Positions 1 through 6,998 of a stretch of 9,056 nt of DNA are shown piece by piece. Origin of the DNA: an uncultured Acinetobacter sp. (lineage in GTDB: Bacteria; Pseudomonadota; Gammaproteobacteria; Pseudomonadales; Moraxellaceae); assembly GCA_900771065.1 (NCBI GenBank), contig CAAGMP010000147.1, forward strand, positions 1 to 9,056. The letters run 5' to 3'. Within the stretch, counting starts at the first letter, position 1; every line of letters starts with the position of its first letter. The translations under genes and the position numbers were made by a program. The notes under the pieces were generated by a model. That model ran no database searches and was not told the origin of the DNA. It was given only the letters and a program-made list of their open reading frames with translations.

Positions 1-14
1 GATCAGGGTTTTTT
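1..14. terminator. Possible half of a hairpin cut by the window edge
   Basis: The first 14 bases read GATCAGGGTTTTTT on the plus strand, which resembles the 3' arm plus T-run of an intrinsic terminator. On the minus strand, downstream of the tRNA, the same bases read A6 followed by CCCTGATC, a typical 5' arm of a bidirectional terminator. The other arm would lie outside the window, so the stem cannot be confirmed. Confidence 0.3.
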
Positions 15-20
15 AAATTT

Positions 21-96
<76 letters not shown>

Positions 97-108
97 AATA
101 TGCAACGA

Positions 109-136
109 ATTATAAGCAAGAAAAATCCGTTGTCAA
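109..136 (-). promoter_or_regulatory. Consensus sigma-70 promoter of tRNA-Gly
   Basis: On the minus strand a perfect TTGACA (plus positions 131-136) is followed after 16 bp by a perfect TATAAT (109-114). The expected start point, about 6-7 nt past the -10 box, falls near 102-103, which leaves a leader of only about 6 nt before the mature tRNA 5' end at 96. The -35 box begins 7 bp beyond the cysS stop codon. Both hexamers match the sigma-70 consensus at all positions, as expected for a stable-RNA gene. Confidence 0.88.
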
Positions 137-142
137 GCTTTT

Positions 143-1564
143 TTAATCTGCACGACGCCAAACCGTCCCTTGACGCGTATCTTCAAGCACCACACCTTGC
201 GTTAACAAAGACTGACGAATTTCATCTGCACGTGCAAAATCTTTGGCTTTTTTTGCATCAACACGCTGTTGAATTAAATCTTCAATTTGTTCAGGGCTTA
301 AAGCTAAAGCTTCTTGACCAATATCGGATTTTAAAAATTCATCTACATTGTGCTGAACTAAACCTAAAATATTGGTCAAATGACGTAATGTAGAATAATA
401 AATAGCTGCCTGATCTGCTTGCTGTTCTTTTACTGCACGATTCAATTCTTTATTAATTTCGAACAATACCGCAATCGCTTCAGCTGTGTTGAAATCATCA
501 CACATCGCAGCATTGAAACGCTCAACCAATGTTTCGTCTAAGGTTTCAACTGTTTTTTCACCATAAACCGCTTGATAAGCTTTAAACGAATGATAGAAAC
601 GTGAAAGTGCTGTTTTTGCTTCTTTTAATGCAACATCTGAAAAATTGACTGGGCTACGATAATGTGAAGATACGATAAAATAACGAATCACTTCAGGATG
701 AAATTTATCCATCACATCTCGAATAGTGAAAAAATTGCCTAATGATTTAGACATTTTTTCACCATCCACATTAATAAAACCAACGTGCATCCAATAATTG
801 ACATATTGTTCGCCCGTTGAAGCTTCCGATTGTGCAATTTCATTTTCATGGTGTGGGAACATTAAATCTGAACCGCCACCATGAATATCAAAATGATTCC
901 CTAAACAGCAGGTTGACATAGCAGAACATTCAATATGCCAACCGGGACGACCATTGCCCCAAGGCGAAGCCCAAGCGGGTTCATTTTCTTTTGCATGTTT
1001 CCATAGCACAAAATCAAATGGATGTTTTTTGTCAACTTCAACATCAACACGTTCAGATGCGCCTGCTTGCATATCATCCAGTTTACGACCTGACAAACGA
1101 CCATATTTTGCAAATTTTTCAACTTGGAAATAAACGTCGCCATTACTTGCAGGATAAGCCGCGCCTTTATTGACTAAATTGCCAATCATATTTTGCATTT
1201 GTGGAATAAAATCGGTGGCACGCGGTGCTTCATCTGGTGCTAAACAACCAAGTTTGTCTGCATCTTCATTCATCGCTTGAATAAAACGATCAGTTAATGC
1301 TGTAATGGTTTCGCCATTTTCATTGGCACGTTTAATAATTTTATCGTCAATATCGGTAATGTTACGTACGTATTTGACCTTCCAACCTTGACTACGTAAA
1401 AAACGGATAATGTAGTCAAATGCAACCATAACTCGTGCATGACCAATATGACAATAATCATAAACCGTCATTCCGCAAACATACATATCAATATGTCCTG
1501 CTTGGCGTGGCACAAATTCAACTTTTTGACGTTGCTCTGAATTATATAGAACAAATGGCTGCAT
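143..1564 (-). CDS. cysS: Cysteinyl-tRNA synthetase
   Basis: This class I aminoacyl-tRNA synthetase charges tRNA-Cys with cysteine at the expense of ATP, in the cytoplasm. The 473-aa product is close to the usual bacterial length (about 460). The nucleotide-binding HIGH motif is at residues 39-42 and the KMSKS loop at 270-274. The zinc ligands that recognise cysteine are all present: Cys30, Cys213, His238 and Glu242, by alignment from memory with E. coli Cys28, Cys209, His234 and Glu238. The segment NITDIDDKIIKRANENGE (68-85) and the HGGGSDLMFPHHENEIAQ block are near-identical to E. coli. The C-terminal anticodon-binding region ends in a typical GTVWRR tail. The ATG start is the natural family start, although no strong Shine-Dalgarno sequence precedes it. 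It forms its own unit downstream of the KAS III-like gene's terminator, with tRNA-Gly following on the same strand. Confidence 0.98.
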   Translation of the reverse strand: MQPFVLYNSEQRQKVEFVPRQAGHIDMYVCGMTVYDYCHIGHARVMVAFDYIIRFLRSQGWKVKYVRNITDIDDKIIKRANENGETITALTDRFIQAMNEDADKLGCLAPDEAPRATDFIPQMQNMIGNLVNKGAAYPASNGDVYFQVEKFAKYGRLSGRKLDDMQAGASERVDVEVDKKHPFDFVLWKHAKENEPAWASPWGNGRPGWHIECSAMSTCCLGNHFDIHGGGSDLMFPHHENEIAQSEASTGEQYVNYWMHVGFINVDGEKMSKSLGNFFTIRDVMDKFHPEVIRYFIVSSHYRSPVNFSDVALKEAKTALSRFYHSFKAYQAVYGEKTVETLDETLVERFNAAMCDDFNTAEAIAVLFEINKELNRAVKEQQADQAAIYYSTLRHLTNILGLVQHNVDEFLKSDIGQEALALSPEQIEDLIQQRVDAKKAKDFARADEIRQSLLTQGVVLEDTRQGTVWRRAD

Positions 1565-1599
1565 AATGAATCTAAATATTTTTTTACTAAAGGTTTCTC

Positions 1600-1628
1600 A
1601 TCATAACGTAAGCCGAATTTGACATAAA
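1600..1628 (-). promoter_or_regulatory. Candidate promoter of cysS
   Basis: On the minus strand TATGAT (1600-1605, five of six -10 consensus bases) lies 17 bp downstream of a weak TTTATG -35 (1623-1628). The predicted start near 1593 would give a leader of about 30 nt. The position between the upstream terminator and the cysS ATG is right, but the weak -35 makes this tentative. Confidence 0.35.
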
Positions 1629-1646
1629 GTTTTTTATGATCAAGAT

Positions 1647-1683
1647 AAAAAAATCCTATATTTAATGCGTTAAATATAGGATT
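1647..1683 (-). terminator. Rho-independent terminator of the hrpA/KAS III-like unit
   Basis: A perfect 14-bp inverted repeat (arms 1652-1665 and 1670-1683, loop TGCG on the plus strand) begins 22 bp past the stop codon of the KAS III-like gene. Read on the minus strand it runs directly into seven T residues (1653-1647). The stem is A/T-rich with only a CC/GG pair, but it is long and uninterrupted. No T-run follows on the plus strand, so it should act in the minus direction only. Confidence 0.9.
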
Positions 1684-1705
1684 GAGTCAAAACAAAATAG
1701 CTTAC

Positions 1706-2815
1706 TTAAACAACATATTTTTTCACTAAAATTGAACCAACAGAATAACCTGCGCCAAATGAACATAAAATACCATATTCACCATCGTTCACTTGATCTG
1801 CGGTACGATCTAAGGCAATCATGATCCCTGCTGAAGACGTATTGGCAAATTCATCTAACACAATTGGCACTAATTCGGGTTGAGCTGCTTCTTTACCCAC
1901 AACCAATTTTAAAATTAATTCGTTCATGCTGGCATTTGCTTGATGCAACCAATAACGCTTAACATTTTTTGGATCAATTTGATTCTTTTCAAGCTGCGCG
2001 GAAATCATTTTTGCCACTAAAGGACAAACTTCTTTAAAGACTTTGCGACCATCTTGACGGAAACGTTTATCGTCAATATCGGCTTGTTCACTTAAATTTA
2101 AATAGCCAAAGTTGTTGCGAATGTTATTGGAAAATTGAGTGAAAAGTTCAATATCTAATACTTCAAAACCTGTTTTGGTTTCAGTATTTTCAATAATTGA
2201 CGCGGTTGCCACATCACCAAAAATAAAATGACAGTCACGTGAACGGAAATCGGTGTGACCCGAAGTAATTTCAACATTCACCAAAAGAACACGGCGCGCA
2301 CCCGATTTAATCGCATCGTATGCTTGTTTAATCCCAAATGTTGCTGCTGAACACGCAACATTCATATCGTAAGCATAACCTTGAATGCCCAATGCCGTTT
2401 GAATTTCAATCGCAACTGCAGGATAAGATCGTTGAATCATTGAACAAGACAAAATGACCACATCAATGTCTGCTGCGGTCACATTGGCTTTTTGCATTGC
2501 CAATTGAGCCGCTTTTACACCCCATTCAGCTTGAATAGATAATTCATCATCTGCGCGTTCACGTAAGTTTGGACGTAAACGATCAATATCTAAAATACCT
2601 GTTTTTTCAGATACATAGCGACGTTTTACTCCAGATGCTTTTTCAATAAATTCAGCACTTGAGCCACGCAATGCTTCAAGTTCACCCGAAGCAATTTTTT
2701 CTGCGTTTAACTGATTATAGCGTTCTACATAAGCATTTAAACTTGCAACTAATTCTTCATTGGTGATCACATCTTCAGGATGATAAACGCCTGTTCCCGT
2801 AATACGAATGCCCAT
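1706..2815 (-). CDS. Beta-ketoacyl-ACP synthase III-like protein (long FabH-type)
   Basis: This is a thiolase-fold condensing enzyme of the KAS III family. Typical members join an acyl-CoA starter to malonyl-ACP at the start of fatty acid synthesis. The full catalytic triad is visible: Cys155 in NVACSAA, His291 in WLHQANASMNE, and Asn325 in FANTSSAG. The glycine-rich C-terminal segment SFGAGYSVGSILV is also present. At 369 aa it is about 50 residues longer than E. coli FabH (317). The extra length includes an N-terminal insertion around residues 25-60, before the usual GVKRRYV segment. It therefore resembles the longer Pseudomonas type (PA3286-like, reported to feed medium-chain acyl-CoA into fatty acid synthesis) more than canonical FabH, so no fabH symbol is given. 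The substrate cannot be read from the sequence. It lies 31 bp downstream of hrpA with its own strong ribosome site, is probably co-transcribed with it, and is followed by a terminator. Confidence 0.9.
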   Translation of the reverse strand: MGIRITGTGVYHPEDVITNEELVASLNAYVERYNQLNAEKIASGELEALRGSSAEFIEKASGVKRRYVSEKTGILDIDRLRPNLRERADDELSIQAEWGVKAAQLAMQKANVTAADIDVVILSCSMIQRSYPAVAIEIQTALGIQGYAYDMNVACSAATFGIKQAYDAIKSGARRVLLVNVEITSGHTDFRSRDCHFIFGDVATASIIENTETKTGFEVLDIELFTQFSNNIRNNFGYLNLSEQADIDDKRFRQDGRKVFKEVCPLVAKMISAQLEKNQIDPKNVKRYWLHQANASMNELILKLVVGKEAAQPELVPIVLDEFANTSSAGIMIALDRTADQVNDGEYGILCSFGAGYSVGSILVKKYVV

Positions 2816-2821
2816 GTAAAA

Positions 2822-2828
2822 CTCCTTT
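2822..2828 (-). promoter_or_regulatory. Strong ribosome binding site of the KAS III-like gene
   Basis: The minus strand reads AAAGGAG and then TTTTAC before the ATG. This is a near-ideal Shine-Dalgarno sequence with a 6-nt spacer, placed in the 31-bp gap after hrpA. It fixes the start and allows the second gene to be translated independently of its upstream partner. Confidence 0.85.
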
Positions 2829-2846
2829 GTAAATAACTTATTACTC

Positions 2847-5800
2847 TTAAACTGCTAGTTGTTCCCATGCTTTTTGCAAACGAGAAACAGAAATTGGCAT
2901 TTTGGTCTTCATAGGTTGTGAAAACAAGGAAATACGCAATTCTTCAACCATGAAATACAATTCTTTAAGGCGAGTATCATTTTTAAATTGGAACAATTTT
3001 TCCATCCAAGGATCAATTTGATCAATGGCAGAATTGTCCCTTTGCAAATTATTTGGTAAACGATCTAAGCGCAACAACAAAGCCTTTAAATAACGTGAAA
3101 ATTCAACCCAAACCTCGGTTGGCTTAACGTAAACAAAGTTGGCTAAGGACATTAAGTCTAGCTGATCTTCAATATCGTCCATATTGGCAGCAAAAATAGA
3201 ATCATCTAATACCAATAACTTACGACGAATTTCTTGCCATTGCGTATAGATTTCTGTGAAGTATTTTAACGCATCTTGACCACAAGTTAAGAAACATTTT
3301 TTTACATTTATCACTAACTCATTGAACTCTTGTACATTTACAGGCAATTCTTGCACACACATTTGCAATGTGGCATAAACTAACATTTGCTCAATTTTCG
3401 CTCTATCACCCAAAGGCGAATATGCCAAAGCTAAAGGTTTTGAAATTTGTTTTTTCAATTGCCGTGTTAAATCACCCAATTGCAAATGCAACAAACGAAT
3501 AATACCTTCACGATGTTGCTTAATAGCTTGATTTTGATCATTAAAAGTTTGAATTACTACGCCCGATTCATCTTTTGCAGTCAAATCACTAAATTTTTGT
3601 GTTGGCGTTAAAGCTTGATACTGCTTGACCACCACACCTGTGACTTTTTTTGATGCTTCAAAAACAAAATTTTCTGGAAAAGTTTTAAATTCACCTTGTA
3701 ATTGCTGTACAGGACGATGCGTTTCTGTACGACAACGTGCTTTTAATTCAGCTAAATTTCGTCCTTGTTCTAACACACGCCCTTTTTCATCTATCACTTT
3801 AATCCAAGGCAATAAATAAGATTCAACACGTTCAAAACTAAAATCTTTTTCGCTAATTTGCTCGCCACGCAATTGAAATGCTAAAAATTGAAATAGATGT
3901 TTTTGTCGATCTTGCGCATCAATTTTCGCAATCAATTTTTTTGCAGTATCGGGAATAGGCACTACAACACGACGCTTTTCTTTAGGTAAAGTTTTTAACA
4001 AACTTTCAATCAGTTGTTGCTGCCAACCTAAAATACCCCATGACCAAATATTTTCATCAATTTGCGCCAAGGCTTGCAATGGCACTTTAACCGTCGCACC
4101 ATCTCCATCATGACTTGGGGCAAAACGATAACTGACCGCTAAACGCAATTCCCCATTACGTAAATAATCAGGAAATTGTTGGGTTGTCGGTCGGTCATTC
4201 ATCCACAACGCATCGTCATCAATAAATAAATAACGCGGATTTTGCGGTTCAACGGTGGCGCGCCAATCTTCAAAACTGCGACGGCTCGCAATTTCAGCAG
4301 GCACTTTAGCCGCGTAAAATTGGTAAATAGTTTCTTCATCAACAACTAAATCGCGACGACGCAATTTATCTTCAACTCGCTCCACCTCTTCAAGCTTCAG
4401 AAGATTGTGCTTTAAAAATGGAGGTGTAATTCCTAAATTTCCTGTGGTGAGCGCATCACGTAAAAAGATTTCATGTGCCGCAGCTTGATCAACTTTTTCA
4501 TAATTGACAGGACGTTTCGGTTCTACAATTAATCCAAATAACGAAATTTGGTCATAAGCATGGACAACACCTGCCTTTTTTGACCAATGTGGCTCAAAAT
4601 AATGATGTTTTAATAAATCACGTGCTGCTAATAAAATCCATTCGGGTTCAATTTTTGCCAAAGTTCGCAAATAAACTTGTGATGTTTCCACCATTTCAAA
4701 TGCCATAACCCATGGCGTATTGGTTTTATGCAAAGTCGAAGCAGGGAAAATACGCGCTTTTTGTTGACGCACTGCCATAAACACATTGCGCTCATCGGTT
4801 TTATTGGCAATGAATGAAAGTAAACCTGTAAGCAATGCCCGATGCAAATTTTCATAATTGGTTTGTTTTTCATTAAAAGATAATTTTAATTCTCGTGCTA
4901 AATCTAACAATTGTTCGTGAGTTTTCTTCCATTCACGTAAACGCAACCAGCTTAAAAAATGTTGTCGCGCAAACTGACGACGTTTATTTTCGCTCATGCT
5001 GTCACGGTTAGCATGCAAAGTTTCCCATAACTTTAAATAAAATAAAAAGTCTGAATCGGCTTCTTTAAATAAAGCATGTTTTTGATCAGCTTGCATTTGC
5101 TTATCGGCAGGGCGCTCACGCGGATCTTGCACTGCCAAAGCCGCAACCACAATTAAAGTTTCATGCAATGCACCAAAATGTGCACCACCTAAAATCATCC
5201 GTGCAAGGCGTGGATCAATCGGCATTTTTGCCATTTGTTGACCAATTTTGGTTAATTCGCATTTACGCTCATTTAATGCACCCAATTCAATTAATAATTT
5301 ACGACCATCATTAATTAAACGCTGATCTGGCGGTTCAATAAAATCAAAATGTTCTAAATCACCCAAGCCCAAACTTTGCATTTGCAAAATCACCGATGCC
5401 AAATTCGTGCGTTTAATTTCTGGCTCGGTAAATTCGGGACGACTTAAAAAATCTTCTTCAGAATACAAACGAATACACACACCCGCAGCAATACGACCAC
5501 AACGCCCTTTACGTTGGTTAGCCGCAGCTTGGGAAATGGCTTCAATAGGTAAGCGCTGCACACGCGAACGATAGTTATAACGTGAAATACGCGCAAAGCC
5601 ACTGTCAATTACATAGCGAATATTCGGTACAGTTAATGCGGTTTCTGCCACGTTAGTCGCAATAATAATGCGACGTCCACCACCACTTGGATTAAAAATT
5701 TTTTGTTGTTCCGCTAAAGCCAAACGTGCATATAACGGTAAAATTTCAGTATGTTTTGGTCCATATTTTTGCAAGGTTTCTTGTAATTCGCGAATTTCTT

Positions 5801-6698
5801 GTTCAGTACTGGCAAAAATTAAAATATCAGCGTGTTCAGGATGACCTTTTTCTTGCGCATCAGCAAAACACTCTTCTACCGCTTGCACCACAGCACGCGG
5901 TAAATTTTCTTCAAAATGATCAAATTCATCATCATCACTTCCTACAATATTCATTTCTGAAACAGGACGATAACGCACTTCAACAGGAAAACTACGCCCT
6001 TCCACTTCAAAAATAGGCGCTTGATTGAAATAATTAGAGAAACGATTTACATCTAATGTTGCTGAAGTAATAATGACTTTTAAATCTTTACGACGTGGCA
6101 AAAGCTGCTTTAAATAACCCATGATAAAGTCAATATTTAACGAACGTTCATGCGCTTCATCAATAATGATGGTGTCATATTTGGTTAAATAAGGATCATG
6201 AGATAATTCTGCTAATAAAATACCATCCGTCATTAAGCGTACGAGCGAATCTTGTGAACCTTGTTCATTAAAACGCACTTTAAATGAAATAGATTCACCT
6301 AATTTTTCACCCACCTCTTCCGCAATACGTTGTGAAACGCTACGCGCGGCTAAACGTCTCGGTTGAGTATGACCAATTAAACCCGTCAAACCACGCCCCG
6401 CTAACATTGCAATTTGTGGTAATTGGGTTGTTTTTCCTGAACCTGTTTCCCCTGCCACAATAATAACTTGATGCGTTTGAATCGCTTGCATCAATTCTTT
6501 CGCATATTGTGTAACAGGCAAATCTTGATTGAGTTTAATTTGCGGTACACGTGCAAGGCGTTTTTTAACTTGCGCGTTTGATTTTTCGAAAAGTTCTAAA
6601 TACTGTTTTTCATTGGCTTGCTTCCCTTTTTTCAAGCGATTTAAACGATGACGATCACGTGCCATCACCAATTGTTCGACATTTAAAGGGTTCAACAC
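2847..6698 (-). CDS. hrpA: ATP-dependent RNA helicase HrpA (DEAH box)
   Basis: This is a large superfamily 2 DEAH-box helicase that uses NTP hydrolysis to remodel RNA. E. coli HrpA has been linked to fimbrial mRNA processing and, more recently, to rescue of stalled or collided ribosomes. The 1283 residues nearly match E. coli HrpA (about 1300). Visible motifs are Walker A GETGSGKT (83-90), TQPRR (motif Ia, 111-115), DEAH (180-183), SAT (212-214), ATNVAETALT (motif V, 347-356) and QRKGRCGR (motif VI, 395-402). The helicase core occupies roughly residues 60-415. It is followed by the ratchet/HA2 and OB-fold regions to about 680 and the long C-terminal domain specific to bacterial HrpA (DUF3418 type). 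The frame is intact throughout. The start is GTG, supported by GATAGG 8 nt upstream; the ATG at codon 12 lacks a good ribosome site. It is the first gene of a probable two-gene unit and is divergent from ahpC. Confidence 0.97.
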   Translation of the reverse strand: MLNPLNVEQLVMARDRHRLNRLKKGKQANEKQYLELFEKSNAQVKKRLARVPQIKLNQDLPVTQYAKELMQAIQTHQVIIVAGETGSGKTTQLPQIAMLAGRGLTGLIGHTQPRRLAARSVSQRIAEEVGEKLGESISFKVRFNEQGSQDSLVRLMTDGILLAELSHDPYLTKYDTIIIDEAHERSLNIDFIMGYLKQLLPRRKDLKVIITSATLDVNRFSNYFNQAPIFEVEGRSFPVEVRYRPVSEMNIVGSDDDEFDHFEENLPRAVVQAVEECFADAQEKGHPEHADILIFASTEQEIRELQETLQKYGPKHTEILPLYARLALAEQQKIFNPSGGGRRIIIATNVAETALTVPNIRYVIDSGFARISRYNYRSRVQRLPIEAISQAAANQRKGRCGRIAAGVCIRLYSEEDFLSRPEFTEPEIKRTNLASVILQMQSLGLGDLEHFDFIEPPDQRLINDGRKLLIELGALNERKCELTKIGQQMAKMPIDPRLARMILGGAHFGALHETLIVVAALAVQDPRERPADKQMQADQKHALFKEADSDFLFYLKLWETLHANRDSMSENKRRQFARQHFLSWLRLREWKKTHEQLLDLARELKLSFNEKQTNYENLHRALLTGLLSFIANKTDERNVFMAVRQQKARIFPASTLHKTNTPWVMAFEMVETSQVYLRTLAKIEPEWILLAARDLLKHHYFEPHWSKKAGVVHAYDQISLFGLIVEPKRPVNYEKVDQAAAHEIFLRDALTTGNLGITPPFLKHNLLKLEEVERVEDKLRRRDLVVDEETIYQFYAAKVPAEIASRRSFEDWRATVEPQNPRYLFIDDDALWMNDRPTTQQFPDYLRNGELRLAVSYRFAPSHDGDGATVKVPLQALAQIDENIWSWGILGWQQQLIESLLKTLPKEKRRVVVPIPDTAKKLIAKIDAQDRQKHLFQFLAFQLRGEQISEKDFSFERVESYLLPWIKVIDEKGRVLEQGRNLAELKARCRTETHRPVQQLQGEFKTFPENFVFEASKKVTGVVVKQYQALTPTQKFSDLTAKDESGVVIQTFNDQNQAIKQHREGIIRLLHLQLGDLTRQLKKQISKPLALAYSPLGDRAKIEQMLVYATLQMCVQELPVNVQEFNELVINVKKCFLTCGQDALKYFTEIYTQWQEIRRKLLVLDDSIFAANMDDIEDQLDLMSLANFVYVKPTEVWVEFSRYLKALLLRLDRLPNNLQRDNSAIDQIDPWMEKLFQFKNDTRLKELYFMVEELRISLFSQPMKTKMPISVSRLQKAWEQLAV

Positions 6699-6713
6699 AG
6701 ATAAAACCTATCT
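6699..6713 (-). promoter_or_regulatory. hrpA ribosome binding site inside a small hairpin
   Basis: Directly before the GTG start the minus strand reads AGATA-GGTTT-TATCT, a 5-bp stem with a 5-nt loop. The GG of the Shine-Dalgarno core (AGG at 6707-6709) sits in the loop and its A in the stem. The stem is short and A/U-rich, so it is at most weakly inhibitory. The ribosome site itself supports the GTG start; the hairpin's role is speculation. Confidence 0.5.
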
Positions 6714-6848
6714 TTTTAGAAAAATTGCAGAAAGTTTATTTTACGTGTTTCAGCAAATTTGTGATAGTGTTGAAGTCGGTTCAGTTATGATCTTGGAAAA
6801 TTAAAATTATTTTTATACTTCGCCTTGATTTTATCCAAATTGACCTTA

Positions 6849-6875
6849 TTTATATAATTAGATAAACATTGACAA
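6849..6875 (-). promoter_or_regulatory. Candidate promoter of hrpA
   Basis: On the minus strand TTGTCA (6870-6875) precedes TATAAA (6849-6854). Each matches five of six consensus bases, but the spacer is only 15 bp, which is short. A second TATAAA at 6812-6817 has weaker -35 partners. Either would give a long leader of more than 100 nt before the GTG start, so this assignment is tentative. Confidence 0.28.
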
Positions 6876-6891
6876 TTTACAGCAAGTCAAT
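6868..6891. repeat. ATTGAC-N12-GTCAAT inverted repeat, operator-like
   Basis: Two perfect 6-bp arms (6868-6873 and 6886-6891) are separated by 12 bp. A third copy of ATTGAC in direct orientation begins at 6839. The repeat overlaps the candidate hrpA -35 and lies about 40 bp upstream of the candidate ahpC -35, a position suited to a regulator. The arms resemble -35 boxes (TTGAC), so divergent promoter elements are an alternative reading. Confidence 0.4.
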
Positions 6892-6930
6892 AATTTAATT
6901 TTCCGATTGATTTAATGTAAAAATACCATT

Positions 6931-6958
6931 TTATCAATAAAGAAAAACGCGATATTCT
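6931..6958 (+). promoter_or_regulatory. Candidate promoter of ahpC
   Basis: TTATCA (6931-6936, four of six -35 bases) is followed after 16 bp by TATTCT (6953-6958, four of six -10 bases). The predicted start near 6965 would give a leader of about 34 nt. The boxes are non-ideal, which fits a promoter that depends on an activator, but no binding site is proven here. Confidence 0.35.
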
Positions 6959-6987
6959 ACAACCATCAAATACAAACACCGCAATAA

Positions 6988-6992
6988 CGGAG
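6988..6992 (+). promoter_or_regulatory. Ribosome binding site that decides the ahpC start
   Basis: CGGAG precedes two tandem ATG codons at 6996 and 6999. The spacer is 3 nt to the first ATG, which is too short, and 6 nt to the second, which is ideal. The second ATG also yields the family N-terminus MSLIN. Confidence 0.75.
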
Positions 6993-6998
6993 AAAATG

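Larger units (their letters stand above)
6699..6998. other. Divergent hrpA-ahpC intergenic region
   Basis: This stretch of about 300 bp is A/T-rich and holds no convincing gene. It contains the control signals of both flanking genes: candidate promoters for hrpA (minus) and ahpC (plus), the ribosome sites of both, and three copies of the hexamer ATTGAC or its complement (6839-6844, 6868-6873, 6886-6891). At 6846-6865 there is an imperfect palindrome of the form TTATnTAnnTAnnTAnATAA. I could not find a full OxyR-type array of four ATAG/CTAT half-sites, although OxyR control of ahpC is common in this group. Confidence 0.7.

Noticed and set aside
1565..1705. A T-box or other cis-acting leader upstream of cysS
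   Set aside because: The cysS leader is only about 30 nt, and the only hairpin (1652-1683) is the terminator of the upstream gene, with no specifier or antiterminator element visible.
6663..6665. The ATG at codon 12 as the true hrpA start
   Set aside because: No Shine-Dalgarno sequence precedes it at a workable distance, whereas GATAGG lies 8 nt before the GTG at 6698.
6578..6790. A 70-aa plus-strand ORF overlapping the start of hrpA
   Set aside because: It lies mostly antisense within the well-supported hrpA frame, has no ribosome site and resembles no known protein.
6699..6998. A classic OxyR binding array upstream of ahpC
   Set aside because: Isolated ATAG or ATAA words exist, but not four half-sites at the proper 10-11 bp phasing. 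OxyR control remains possible but is not shown by the sequence.
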